DNA of 41,107 nucleotides. It comes from Microbacteriaceae bacterium PS02068 (GTDB taxonomy: Bacteria > Actinomycetota > Actinomycetes > Actinomycetales > Microbacteriaceae). Both the position numbers and the translations under genes were made by a program. The stretch is taken from NCBI GenBank assembly GCA_029959325.1, contig JASCPF010000025.1, forward strand, positions 1 through 41,107, in the 5' to 3' direction. Of the stretch, positions 16,053 to 27,010 are shown piece after piece (the first letter of the stretch is position 1; each line of letters begins with the position of its first letter). The notes beneath the pieces are model-generated. The model did no database searches. It saw only the letters and a list, made by a program, of their open reading frames with translations, and was not told the origin of the DNA.

Positions 16053-17167
16053 GCGACGGACCGAGGCTTGCGCCGTTTGGCGGCGAGCTTCTTCTCCTCG
16101 AGCTCCATTGCAACGGCCTCCCGCGCGTCCTCCGCCGCCACGTCGATGTCGATCTCGTCCAGCACCGCACGTGTCAGTTCCTCAGCGCCGTCACGCATGG
16201 CGTGCACGGCACCGAGGGTGATCAGCTTGAAGAGCGAGCCGATCATTCCGGTTGAGCGTTCGTAGAGATAGTCCGCTTGCTCGCGGAGCATGTGCGGTCG
16301 CGCGTTGGCCAGCACGAGGCGCGAGTCAATCGCGCCCAGCAGAGTCATCCAGGTCTTTCGGTGCTCACCGACCGGGTGTGCGAATGGCGGGAGGGTCAGG
16401 CGTGTCCAACGCCGCGCGATCTGCGACATCGCGAGCTGCTTGTCGGTCTTGCTTTCGCTCAGTAGCCCAGTGCTGGCCATGTTGACGCCGGTGAAAAGGA
16501 AGGTTGCCGGGTACTCGTTGGCGAGCCACTTCAGCTCGTTGGCCAGCGCGACTCCCTCATCGGTGTGGATCTTCAGGAAGTGAACGTCGTCGACGATGAT
16601 CAACCGCGTGCCGTGACGGCGCACCGACTCGGCTGCCAGCGCAGCCAGGTTTCGGTTGCGCAGATACCGGCTTCTCGACGCGTCGGCGGAAGGGTGGTTG
16701 TAGAAGTTCAGGATGGACTCGTTCAACGCGCGCGTCGTCGTGTTCCCGGAAAACGCCACTCTGCAGACGGGAATGTGGAGCGTCTGTCCGTCATCAAAGT
16801 CACGCCCGTGCCGGAGGATTTGCCGTTGGTGGAACGCCCGCCCGAACGCGTCGACTGCGGTGGTCTTGCCGAGTCCAGGCGGCGAGTCGATGACGGCGGC
16901 GCCCTTCACCCGTGACGGGCCCTGTTGGTTCGCATCGAGCAGGTCCCAGAGTCGTCCGTTGAGCCTCACGACCTGCGGAGTCTTCACAAGGAAGTTCGCG
17001 TGGTATTGCTCGCGGTGGTAGTCGTAGGCGACACGCGCGTCCTCGCTGAGCTCCTCGATCTGTTGCGCCGACAGCCGCTCGGGCTGCTCAAGGGCTGGCG
17101 CTTCGGCAAAGTCCCGCCACCCCTCCCAGCGAGAGAGGAGCTCGTCGCGCTCGAGCGGAAGGATCAC
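16049..17167 (-). CDS. tnsC: TnsC/TniB-family AAA+ ATPase, set 2
   Basis: A 372-residue AAA+ ATPase. Walker A is SPPGLGKTT (about residues 95-103), fully canonical, and Walker B is LIIVDDVHFL (about 189-198). The N-terminal region (EGWRDFAEAPALEQPERL; DYHREQYHANFLVKTPQV) aligns with TnsC of set 1, and the same positions hold HLHF/HF motifs after Walker B. It should form the ATP-dependent bridge between TniQ at the target and TnsAB at the ends. ATG 17167 overlaps the tnsB stop, and its stop overlaps the tniQ start, both as ATGA. The C-terminal basic stretch (EEKKLAAKRRKPRSVA) resembles the Arg-rich tail of the set 1 protein. The two TnsC proteins are clearly related but diverged, so the sets are unlikely to be a recent duplication. 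Confidence 0.94.
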   Translation of the reverse strand: MILPLERDELLSRWEGWRDFAEAPALEQPERLSAQQIEELSEDARVAYDYHREQYHANFLVKTPQVVRLNGRLWDLLDANQQGPSRVKGAAVIDSPPGLGKTTAVDAFGRAFHQRQILRHGRDFDDGQTLHIPVCRVAFSGNTTTRALNESILNFYNHPSADASRSRYLRNRNLAALAAESVRRHGTRLIIVDDVHFLKIHTDEGVALANELKWLANEYPATFLFTGVNMASTGLLSESKTDKQLAMSQIARRWTRLTLPPFAHPVGEHRKTWMTLLGAIDSRLVLANARPHMLREQADYLYERSTGMIGSLFKLITLGAVHAMRDGAEELTRAVLDEIDIDVAAEDAREAVAMELEEKKLAAKRRKPRSVA

Positions 17168-19281
17168 AGGTCCTCCAGGAGGTCGATGTCGTCGAGGTCC
17201 TCTTCAATGAGCTCGTCGGCGGTGAGCGCGAGAGGATCGTCGTTCTCGCTCGCCGGTGCCGGTGAGAGCGAGACCATGCCCAGCTCCTCGCTCAGGTCCG
17301 GCCCGGCCATCTGCTGCGCGATCTGCTTGGCAATGTGCGGGAAGAACGGGCTGTCCGGGCCGTCCGCGGTCTCAGCGAGTTGGGCGGCAAGTCGTGCGCT
17401 GATGCGCTTCTCGGCCGGGGTGCTCGCACGGCCGGCACCCCAGCGCTCCAGGAGCTCTCCAAGCGCCTCGGACACATCGACGCCGTTGCGCCGGTCGAGA
17501 GCGATGCCCTTGGCGTACTCGAGTGCATCGAAGCTGAACGGTACCGGCACCTTCGGTGCGTGCTCCCAGCGCAGCACGTGCCAGGAGTTGTCGTCAGGGT
17601 CGTTGAAGTAGATCTGCGAGAAGTCGTCGGGGTTCACCGAGAACTGCCACTTCTGCTTGCTTTTCGCCATCGCCCGCGATCGGTCGTAGTACTTTCCGAC
17701 GATGTCGCCGTTGTAGCGGAGGGTGCCGATCTCAACGCCGTAGTGATTGAACTTGCGCTTCACGACGGGGAGCATCTCGAGGAGCAGGTTGGGGTTTGAC
17801 GGGATTCGGATGCGGCCGGCCACCGCGATCCCCTGCTCGAACTTCTGCGCCGGACTCATCTTCGCTGCCGGGAGCTGCGAGTCGACGAGTCCACCGTGTG
17901 GGCGGAGGTGGTAGACCGTCGCGATCCATTCACGGATGATCTGCTCTAGTTGCGGAATGGTGTAGACAGCCTCACTCTCGGGTGCCTCACCACGGGACGC
18001 GATGTCTTTGCCCTTGTAGCCCGGCAGTTCCTGAAGCATCTCGTCGATAGTGCGGAACCAGCGTTCGACCCACGCCTTGTCGGTACCGGTGTAAACGTGG
18101 GCGGGCTGGATGGAGATCCCGAGTCGCTGGCACACGCTCGCGACGTGGATCGACATGAATGGCTTGCCGTGATCGATGATGATCGTGTCGGGAAGGATGC
18201 CGGGGCGGCGGAACCGCAGCGCCTTGAGGTTCTCGACGTCGATGACGATGTTCTCCGGCACGCCATGGAAGGGCCAGGTGGCTCGGTCGCCCCACTCGGC
18301 CGGCATCTCGCGAGGTGAGAGCGCCTCCATCAGCACTCCCGCGACGTCTACCGCCTTGGTCGAGACCGGTGCGAGGCGGAGTCCGAGGATAGACCGGTCG
18401 TAGAGGTCGAGCGCAACGGTCAACTCCGCGCGCATCCATTTGCCCGTGACTGGCGCAACACCGAAGACGTTGAGCGGCGTGGTGTCGAGGACGACGTACT
18501 CGCCAGGTCTCGTCGCGACCAGACGTCCATACGGTACGGGCGGCCGTGTCTCGATGGATCGTTGCGCGCGCATGCTTGCGCCGAACGTGCCCTTGCCACG
18601 CGTGAGCTCTGCGACGGCGGCGCGCGCGGTGGACTCGGAGGGAATCCGCACGTCGACATCGGGGTACTCGCGCTTGACCCTCGCCAAGACGATCGCGAGT
18701 GTGGTCGTGACGCTGCGTTTGGCGCCGCGGACGTTCTCCTCAACAACGCGTCGGCACATGTCGACCCAGCGCGGATCGAGCCCGGAGAGCGCCGGCGTCC
18801 ACGAAGTCTTCCGGAAGTCGAGCAGCGCGAGATCTTCGCCCTCATCGAACCGATCGTCCCACCGCTTCAGCGTCTTCGGGCTGACGCCAAGCTCTGCGGC
18901 CTTGGCGCGACGCCGCTCGTGGATGGTCGTGAGCTTCGGGTTGTACTCCGGTCGCGGCTCGTGCGGTTGAGAAAGAGTCGGCATCCCCGACGCGAATCCG
19001 GTGCGCATCTCTCGGACGTGCGCCGCCTTTCGTCGCGCCTCGTCGCGTTGCTCCTCCGTCGCGTCCGCCCAGATCAGAGCGAGCGGTGTGAGTGCGGCCT
19101 GCTCCGACGGCAGGCCGAAGGAATCCGTGGCGTCGCGCAGAAGCTCGACGAGTCGCACGCGTCGGGTCTTCTTCGCGCCGTCGACGAGGACAAGGGCGTC
19201 GCCGGCGATCTCGATGACAGTGCAGAGACTGCCGTCGAACGAGACGGTGCTTCCGATGCGGATGTCGAAGGTGTGGCTCAT
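17164..19281 (-). CDS. tnsB: TnsB-family DDE transposase, set 2
   Basis: A 705-residue DDE transposase. An N-terminal beta-rich segment precedes an HTH at about residues 115-160 (RRAKAAELGVSPKTLKRWDDRF). The rve core has Asp ~266 (VVLDTTPLNVF), Asp ~370 (IIIDHGKPF) and Glu ~406 (AWVERWFRT), again with D-35-E spacing. The C-terminal part (KRKFNHYGVEIGTLRYNGDIVGKYYDRS) is the Mu-type beta-barrel. The tail is acidic (LIEEDLDDIDLLEDL), a feature shared with set 1 that may mediate TnsC contact. ATG 19281 overlaps the tnsA stop in ATGA, so all four genes of this set are translationally coupled. All catalytic residues are present, so the enzyme looks functional. Confidence 0.96.
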   Translation of the reverse strand: MSHTFDIRIGSTVSFDGSLCTVIEIAGDALVLVDGAKKTRRVRLVELLRDATDSFGLPSEQAALTPLALIWADATEEQRDEARRKAAHVREMRTGFASGMPTLSQPHEPRPEYNPKLTTIHERRRAKAAELGVSPKTLKRWDDRFDEGEDLALLDFRKTSWTPALSGLDPRWVDMCRRVVEENVRGAKRSVTTTLAIVLARVKREYPDVDVRIPSESTARAAVAELTRGKGTFGASMRAQRSIETRPPVPYGRLVATRPGEYVVLDTTPLNVFGVAPVTGKWMRAELTVALDLYDRSILGLRLAPVSTKAVDVAGVLMEALSPREMPAEWGDRATWPFHGVPENIVIDVENLKALRFRRPGILPDTIIIDHGKPFMSIHVASVCQRLGISIQPAHVYTGTDKAWVERWFRTIDEMLQELPGYKGKDIASRGEAPESEAVYTIPQLEQIIREWIATVYHLRPHGGLVDSQLPAAKMSPAQKFEQGIAVAGRIRIPSNPNLLLEMLPVVKRKFNHYGVEIGTLRYNGDIVGKYYDRSRAMAKSKQKWQFSVNPDDFSQIYFNDPDDNSWHVLRWEHAPKVPVPFSFDALEYAKGIALDRRNGVDVSEALGELLERWGAGRASTPAEKRISARLAAQLAETADGPDSPFFPHIAKQIAQQMAGPDLSEELGMVSLSPAPASENDDPLALTADELIEEDLDDIDLLEDL

Positions 19282-20000
19282 GGCGTCTCCAATGCGGTGT
19301 GGTTGGCAAGGGCGGATGTTACGTCGCAGAGAATCGAGCGGCGCCAGAGCAGGTGGAGCACGACCGCTCGCGCATAAGGGATGTCATCCAAGGCGGCCCC
19401 GGCGCTCCGCATGGCCGTGCCAAGTGTGGGTGCCTCGCTCATCGCCGCCTCGACCACCTCGACGTCGCGCCGGGGAAACTGCCAGAGGCGTCGATACCCC
19501 GCAAGGAACCGGACGTTGGAGAGCAGCGCTGGGTCGGGCTCGGTGACGATCCGATATCCCCATCCGCGGGATTGGATGATGTCGCCCGCCCACCGGAGAG
19601 CACCCGCGATCTCCGGGTCTTCCAGCCGGCGCTTCGGCTTGACCTCGATCACCGTGAAGCGATGGTCATCGTGCTCGATCATGTAGTCGGGCACGTAGCT
19701 TCGCTCAACACCGTCTCGATCGGCGATCAACTCGAACGGCTGCGATGCGATCCGAACCGCCCGATGGTCGAAGTCCTCGAGGAGAAGCGCCGCGAGCTCG
19801 AGGCGACTCTCGTACCCGACGAAGCCTTCCGTGGTGGCGCACCAGTAGCGCCCTGGGTAGTGCCGCTGTCCCCGATGCCAGCGGAACGTCCGCCGAGGCT
19901 CGGCCTCGAAGACGTGTCGAGCCTCGAGATTCGCGAGCTCGCCGCGCGCGAGGTCATTCCCGTCGAGTCGCAGCGTGTACTGCGGTGGCGATGTTGGCAC
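19278..20000 (-). CDS. tnsA: TnsA-family endonuclease, set 2
   Basis: I chose GTG 20000 (AGGAG 5 nt upstream), giving 240 residues; an in-frame ATG at 20033 is the alternative. The nuclease core shows Glu in GYESRLELAALL (about residues 62-73), Asp in VPDYMIE (~105) and VIEVKP (~117-122), the strand with the catalytic lysine. The residue two before Lys is Glu here, Asp in set 1 and Gln in E. coli TnsA. FRWHRGQRHYPGRYW (about 39-53) is the counterpart of the same block in set 1. A C-terminal helical region (ARAVVLHLLWRRSILCDVT) also matches set 1 and may be the TnsC-binding part. First gene of the second operon, divergent from the regulator at 20251. Confidence 0.9.
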   Translation of the reverse strand: MPTSPPQYTLRLDGNDLARGELANLEARHVFEAEPRRTFRWHRGQRHYPGRYWCATTEGFVGYESRLELAALLLEDFDHRAVRIASQPFELIADRDGVERSYVPDYMIEHDDHRFTVIEVKPKRRLEDPEIAGALRWAGDIIQSRGWGYRIVTEPDPALLSNVRFLAGYRRLWQFPRRDVEVVEAAMSEAPTLGTAMRSAGAALDDIPYARAVVLHLLWRRSILCDVTSALANHTALETP

Positions 20001-20250
20001 GTCAACTCCTATGAGTCGCGAACAATGAGTCATAACTCTTGATTCGTTAACGTACGGAGGTCTCTTCTGTTCTTGAGGTTCGACACGCGGGTCGAGCTCT
20101 TCGTGTTGGCGCCCTCTCGCATGCCGATGGCTGCGAGTAGTGAATGTGACATTTACGCTGGGGAGGTCAGATACACAACACGCGCCACGCCGTCGGACCA
20201 CGCCCCGCGATGCTCCTGCTGCGCTGAGCGCCTCATGCGAAAATGAGGCG
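20001..20250. promoter_or_regulatory. Divergent control region between tnsA and winged-helix regulator, set 2
   Basis: This is the counterpart of 5297-5508. The conserved block is at 20141-20180: TGAATGTGACATTTAC, then TCAGATACACAACA. The second half of the large inverted repeat seen in set 1 is not preserved here (GGTCA instead of ATGTCA). ACTCTTGATT (20035-20044) is shared with 5325-5334. ATGAGTC occurs twice close to the tnsA start (20011-20017 and 20025-20031). The right edge carries a perfect hairpin, listed separately. No firm -10/-35 boxes were identified. Confidence 0.65.
20229..20250 (+). promoter_or_regulatory. Perfect 8-bp hairpin covering the ribosome-binding site of regulator 2
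   Basis: CGCCTCAT, a 6-nt loop GCGAAA, then ATGAGGCG, ending directly before GTG 20251. The right arm contains the GAGG that would act as ribosome-binding site, so in RNA the stem would hide it. It could also be a DNA operator read by a dimer. The set 1 regulator has no equivalent. Confidence 0.6.
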
Positions 20251-20604
20251 GTGGAGACCGTGCCGAGCGAACAGAGCGAGGAGCTTTCGAAGCTTGCCTT
20301 TGGAAGCAACCACATGCTCGCGCTCATGGCCGAGATCGCACGGTCCCCTGACGGAAAGTTCTCCACGCCCTCCGTCGCAACAGCCACGGGGCTGTCGACC
20401 AGCACGATCCACGCCCTGCTGAAGCGCCTCAAGCAGTTGGGGCTTGTCCGGCGAACGGATGAGGTCACCCCCGAGCGGATCAGGATCTATCAGCGCGCAG
20501 TGCATCCGACATGGGACTACGCACTACGGCTTGAAGCAGAGGCAGACGCACGCGCAGCCGGAACGTTCACCATCCAGTGGGAAGCAACCACGGCGCGTCG
20601 CTAG
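20251..20604 (+). CDS. Winged-helix regulator (MarR/ArsR-like), set 2
   Basis: The 117-residue protein (GTG 20251; GTG 20260 is an alternative) has one winged helix-turn-helix domain: MLALMAEIARSPDGKFSTPSVATATGLSTSTIHALLKRLKQLGLV at about residues 20-67, then a wing around RRTDEVTPERIRIYQ. It is homologous to the protein at 5509-5826, including the G-K-F-S turn and the I-H-x-L recognition helix. The recognition helices differ (TSTIHALLKRL versus PGIVHPLIQKL), so the two may read different but related operators. Being divergent from tnsABC-tniQ in both sets is the best evidence for a role in controlling transposition. The start is moderately certain because the hairpin before it confuses the ribosome-binding site. 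Confidence 0.82.
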   Translation: METVPSEQSEELSKLAFGSNHMLALMAEIARSPDGKFSTPSVATATGLSTSTIHALLKRLKQLGLVRRTDEVTPERIRIYQRAVHPTWDYALRLEAEADARAAGTFTIQWEATTARR

Positions 20605-20625
20605 TAGACACTCACGAAGGCCTTC

Positions 20626-20649
20626 GGATGCCTAATCGGTATGGCATCC
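20626..20649 (-). promoter_or_regulatory. Inverted repeat matching the XRE operator candidate
   Basis: GGATGCC and GGCATCC flank a 10-bp centre. On the minus strand the core reads GCCATACCGATTAGGC, an exact 16-bp match to 13371-13386 upstream of the XRE gene. It lies 8-31 bp upstream of the gene at 20657. It could also act as a weak terminator for the regulator gene ending at 20604, but no T-run follows. I favour an operator. Confidence 0.6.
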
Positions 20650-20656
20650 TTCCTCT

Positions 20657-21052
20657 ATGGGCGTTGCCGAGGACCACTACGAGGCATTCGCGACCGCGGC
20701 TGAGGACCCGTACCTCGGCGCTCTCCTTGGGACGATCGATGAGCCCGGCGGCACTTCGACCGCCAATCGCGCCGGCATGCTGACGCTGGCCTGGTGGGAC
20801 GAACTTGGCAACGGACCGACGTGCGCCGAACTCATCGAGGCGGTCTTCGAGATCGATGATTGGGATGCCGCGATCGAGGATCCCGGACGAACACTCTTCG
20901 AACGCCACGAACAGCGCGACCTGCTTCAGCGATGGCTCATCAGCTACTGGACCCGGCTCGGAACGATCGCGTTCGTCCCGGGATTCGACGACATCGTCCG
21001 GCCAGGACGCGTCGACGTGATGTCCGAGGCGAACCGAACCGCGTCCGAGTAG
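20657..21052 (+). CDS. Hypothetical protein, 131 residues
   Basis: I do not recognise this protein. It is acidic and Trp-rich (LAWWDELG, DDWDAAIEDP, LLQRWLISYWTRLG), predicted helical, with no signal peptide or membrane segment. No obvious ribosome-binding site precedes ATG 20657; the inverted repeat at 20626-20649 lies just upstream. It begins a co-directional run (20657-23083) with a second unknown gene, a metallophosphoesterase and an Ntn-hydrolase-like gene, which suggests an operon. Codon use and the neighbouring gene spacing (28 bp) support it as a real gene. Confidence 0.65.
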   Translation: MGVAEDHYEAFATAAEDPYLGALLGTIDEPGGTSTANRAGMLTLAWWDELGNGPTCAELIEAVFEIDDWDAAIEDPGRTLFERHEQRDLLQRWLISYWTRLGTIAFVPGFDDIVRPGRVDVMSEANRTASE

Positions 21053-21080
21053 ATTGGCCAGTTCGGATCGAGGAGGACGC

Positions 21081-21485
21081 GTGCGAGAGATCATCATCGG
21101 CGGTCGCACCATCACGGTCTCCCATATCGAGACCGAGGCGACCGAGTACGGCGACATCCAGCGCTACCGCATCGACGTGACTGGCTCGGATGCCGTCACC
21201 CACCTGTCGAGCCTGCGCTCGTCGCCCAACGTCGATGCCCGTGTCATGGCGTCGGTTATCGACACCGAGCTGCTGCTCGGCTACGAGGGGAGCGCAGAGT
21301 CCGGCCTCCTGCGCGACTCTGGGATCCGCGCATGGCGCGACCAAGACCGCCCGCTCCTCGAACAGGCGCTGGACCGGCTCCGCGACGAGATGAAGGATCT
21401 TCCTCCTGAGCCGGTGAGCGACGTCGAACGGCTCCTGCTGCGCGCCTTCGACATGGACGGCGACGACGAGGTTCGCGGTGCTTGA
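21081..21485 (+). CDS. Hypothetical protein, 134 residues
   Basis: GTG 21081 follows a good GGAGGA site, so the start is clear. The N-terminus is beta-rich (REIIIGGRTITVSHIETEATEYGDIQRYRIDV) and the C-terminus helical and acidic (LLEQALDRLRDEMKDLPP; FDMDGDDEV). No catalytic motif is recognised. Its stop lies inside the first codons of the metallophosphoesterase gene (8-bp overlap), a sign of translational coupling and of a joint function with that enzyme. No relative comes to mind. Confidence 0.75.
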   Translation: MREIIIGGRTITVSHIETEATEYGDIQRYRIDVTGSDAVTHLSSLRSSPNVDARVMASVIDTELLLGYEGSAESGLLRDSGIRAWRDQDRPLLEQALDRLRDEMKDLPPEPVSDVERLLLRAFDMDGDDEVRGA

Positions 21486-22263
21486 CTATCCGACTTTTGA
21501 CTTCGATCAAGTCGACTTCGTCACCTCCGACACGCACTTCAGCCACGCCCGCATCAGCGAACTCGCCGGTCGACCGTTCGCCACGGTCGAGGAGATGAAT
21601 GAGGATCTCGTCCGCCGATGGAACGACGTGGTTCCGCCCGGCAGCGTGGTGCTTCATCTGGGCGATGTGGCGCTCGGCCCGATCGAGGAATCGATCGGGC
21701 TCACCGCTCGGCTCAACGGGCGCAGGCTGCTCGTACCCGGGAACCACGATCGTGTCTCGCCCGCGACACAGTCGAAACGGGCGATCGAGCGACTCCTGCC
21801 CAAGTACGAAGCGGCGGGCTGGGAGATCCTTCCGGAGGTCATCGAGGGCACCCGCCGCGGGTACCGGATCATCGCCTCGCACTACCCCTACGCCGGCGAC
21901 AGCCAGGAACAGGATCGACACACGTCGCATCGCCCACGCTGGGACGACGGCATCCCACTTCTCCACGGGCACACGCACGCCCGCGATCATGGCCCGAACG
22001 GTCACCAGTTCCACGTCGGCGTCGATGCCCACGGCTTCGCACCAGTCCCGTTCCGCGTGATCGACGACTGGATCCAGAGCCTGCCCGGAATCGAGACCCG
22101 GCTGCAGACAGCGATCCGCGAGGCTCGAGGGGTCCTCGCCGACCTCGACGACACACCGTGGCCTGCCATGGACCACATGTTCTACATGCAGGCCTACGAC
22201 GTGCTCCACATGCACCTCGAAGAGCTGTTGAACGCACTTCCTCCGCCCGAGCGATCGAGCTAA
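21478..22263 (+). CDS. Calcineurin-like metallophosphoesterase
   Basis: A 261-residue enzyme of the calcineurin-like phosphoesterase fold. All metal-binding motifs are visible in order: SDTHFSH (D-x-H, about residues 15-21), HLGDVAL (GD, ~60), PGNHD (~87-91), ASHYPY (~137) and LLHGHTHARDHG (GHxH, ~160-171). Proteins of this type hydrolyse phosphodiesters or phosphomonoesters, including nucleotides and nucleic acid ends; the substrate cannot be read from the sequence. GTG 21478 overlaps the upstream gene by 8 bp. In this setting it could be part of a small operon with the Ntn-hydrolase-like gene 49 bp downstream. Confidence 0.9.
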   Translation: MLDYPTFDFDQVDFVTSDTHFSHARISELAGRPFATVEEMNEDLVRRWNDVVPPGSVVLHLGDVALGPIEESIGLTARLNGRRLLVPGNHDRVSPATQSKRAIERLLPKYEAAGWEILPEVIEGTRRGYRIIASHYPYAGDSQEQDRHTSHRPRWDDGIPLLHGHTHARDHGPNGHQFHVGVDAHGFAPVPFRVIDDWIQSLPGIETRLQTAIREARGVLADLDDTPWPAMDHMFYMQAYDVLHMHLEELLNALPPPERSS

Positions 22264-22312
22264 GACCGACTGCTCGGCTTCGCTTGAATCCGGGGATCGG
22301 CCGACGGCTACC

Positions 22313-23083
22313 ATGACGAACATGACGCTGGTGGTTGCCGCTATCCACGACGAGAGCCGAATCACTATGGCCTCCGACACCCTCGTCACATGGGACGATG
22401 ACGCGCATCGCCCCTCGCAGGACTCCAGCCTCGCGAAGCTCGCCATCCTCCGCTCGGACCTCGCCGCGGGCGTCTCGGGCTCCGACCCGCATGGCCGCCT
22501 TCGGGATCTCATCGCTCTGAGGAATGAGCCTGTCGACGTCATCCTCGAGCAGCTGAAGGAGGATCCGGTCGCAGGATTCGTTGTCGCCGCACTCAAGCCT
22601 GCTCGTCTCTGGGAAGTCAGAGGCGGCACAGCCTATGAGCGCACCCCGCATCAGATGGCCTGGGACGGAGATCCCGCAGCGCACAACGAGTTCAATAGGC
22701 GTTTCACGAACGAGTGGGCGAACACCTCGGCCGCCGACGACGTCCCCTTCCGAGTAATGGCGTCGATGCAGGCGTTGACCACTTTCCGTCCCGTCTCGAC
22801 GGTCGGCGGGATCACGCTCCGCGTCGGCACGACCGAACACGGCTTCCGCTTCGTCCCGGATCGCGGGCTCGTCATCGGTGGTCCGGAATGGTTGGTCCTT
22901 ATCGGCAACGACCCTACTCCTGGTGCACTCGGAATCCTCGACGTCCAACTTGAGCTGGGACAGCTCTTTCGGCACGAGTCGCCCGACGAGCCGCTCACCA
23001 TCCGCGCGGCAAATCCTGGTGATTTCGTTTCCATCGCACAGGAGCATGGACAGACGGTTGAGTACGTCAAGTGGCCCAGGTGA
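22313..23083 (+). CDS. Proteasome-beta-like Ntn hydrolase (candidate)
   Basis: The 256-residue protein starts MTNM-TLVVAAIHDESRI. The segment TLVVAA...MASDTLVT...SLAKLAIL has the order of the proteasome beta/HslV family: Thr (residue 5), Asp in ASDT about 17 residues on, and Lys in AKLAIL about 37 residues on. These would be Thr1, Asp17 and Lys33 of the N-terminal-nucleophile fold, with an insertion. The glycine turn AAGVSGSDPHG is also typical. If translation begins at the second ATG (22322), removal of Met would expose Thr directly. The second half is unassigned. Ntn-type hydrolases encoded next to a metallophosphoesterase in a defence island are unusual. Moderate confidence; it could be an inactive relative. 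Confidence 0.6.
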   Translation: MTNMTLVVAAIHDESRITMASDTLVTWDDDAHRPSQDSSLAKLAILRSDLAAGVSGSDPHGRLRDLIALRNEPVDVILEQLKEDPVAGFVVAALKPARLWEVRGGTAYERTPHQMAWDGDPAAHNEFNRRFTNEWANTSAADDVPFRVMASMQALTTFRPVSTVGGITLRVGTTEHGFRFVPDRGLVIGGPEWLVLIGNDPTPGALGILDVQLELGQLFRHESPDEPLTIRAANPGDFVSIAQEHGQTVEYVKWPR

Positions 23084-23117
23084 ACTCACGTCGGCAGAAG
23101 GCGTCCAGATAGGATCG

Positions 23118-23129
23118 GCCATACCCGGA
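23118..23129 (+). promoter_or_regulatory. Partial XRE-operator-like site upstream of the HTH/helicase genes
   Basis: GGCCATACCCGG shares GGCCATACC with the second repeat at 13384-13392. It lies 32 bp before GTG 23161. Only one half-site is present, so this is weak support for common regulation of the helicase-methylase-ATPase genes by the XRE protein. Confidence 0.3.
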
Positions 23130-23160
23130 AAAATCCGGCTCAATCCGCATGGAGGCGCGA

Positions 23161-23340
23161 GTGTCCGAGCCATGGCTGTCTGCTGACGACATCGCCGAGT
23201 ATTTGGGCGTGACCAAGGACACGATCTACGCATGGATCGCTGACAAGGGGATGCCCGCGCACAAGGTGGGCCGCCTCTGGAAGTTCCAGGCGAGCGAGGT
23301 TGACGACTGGGTACGGCGAGGGGATGCCGCCGCCGATTGA
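23161..23340 (+). CDS. AlpA/excisionase-like HTH protein (HTH_17)
   Basis: Fifty-nine residues from GTG 23161 (GGAGG 4 nt upstream; an in-frame ATG at 23149 is less likely). Almost the whole protein is a MerR-like HTH_17 domain: WLSADDIAEYLGVTKDTIYAWI at residues 5-26, then the wing PAHKVGRLWKFQASEVDDWV. Such proteins are annotated as excisionase or AlpA family and either bind DNA to regulate or act as recombination directionality factors. No integrase is present in the window, so regulation of the downstream helicase-methylase-ATPase operon, 70 bp away, is more likely. Confidence 0.85.
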   Translation: MSEPWLSADDIAEYLGVTKDTIYAWIADKGMPAHKVGRLWKFQASEVDDWVRRGDAAAD

Positions 23341-23410
23341 CCCAATCGGCCGCAATGTCGGCGGCCCGACGTATCCTGATCGACTTGCCATTTTCCAGGG
23401 GAGGAACCAC

Positions 23411-27006
<3,596 letters not shown>

Positions 27007-27010
<4 letters not shown>

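Noticed and set aside
20626..20649. Rho-independent terminator for the second regulator gene
   Set aside because: The stem is only 7 bp, lacks a T-run, and its core is an exact match to the block before the XRE gene, which favours an operator.
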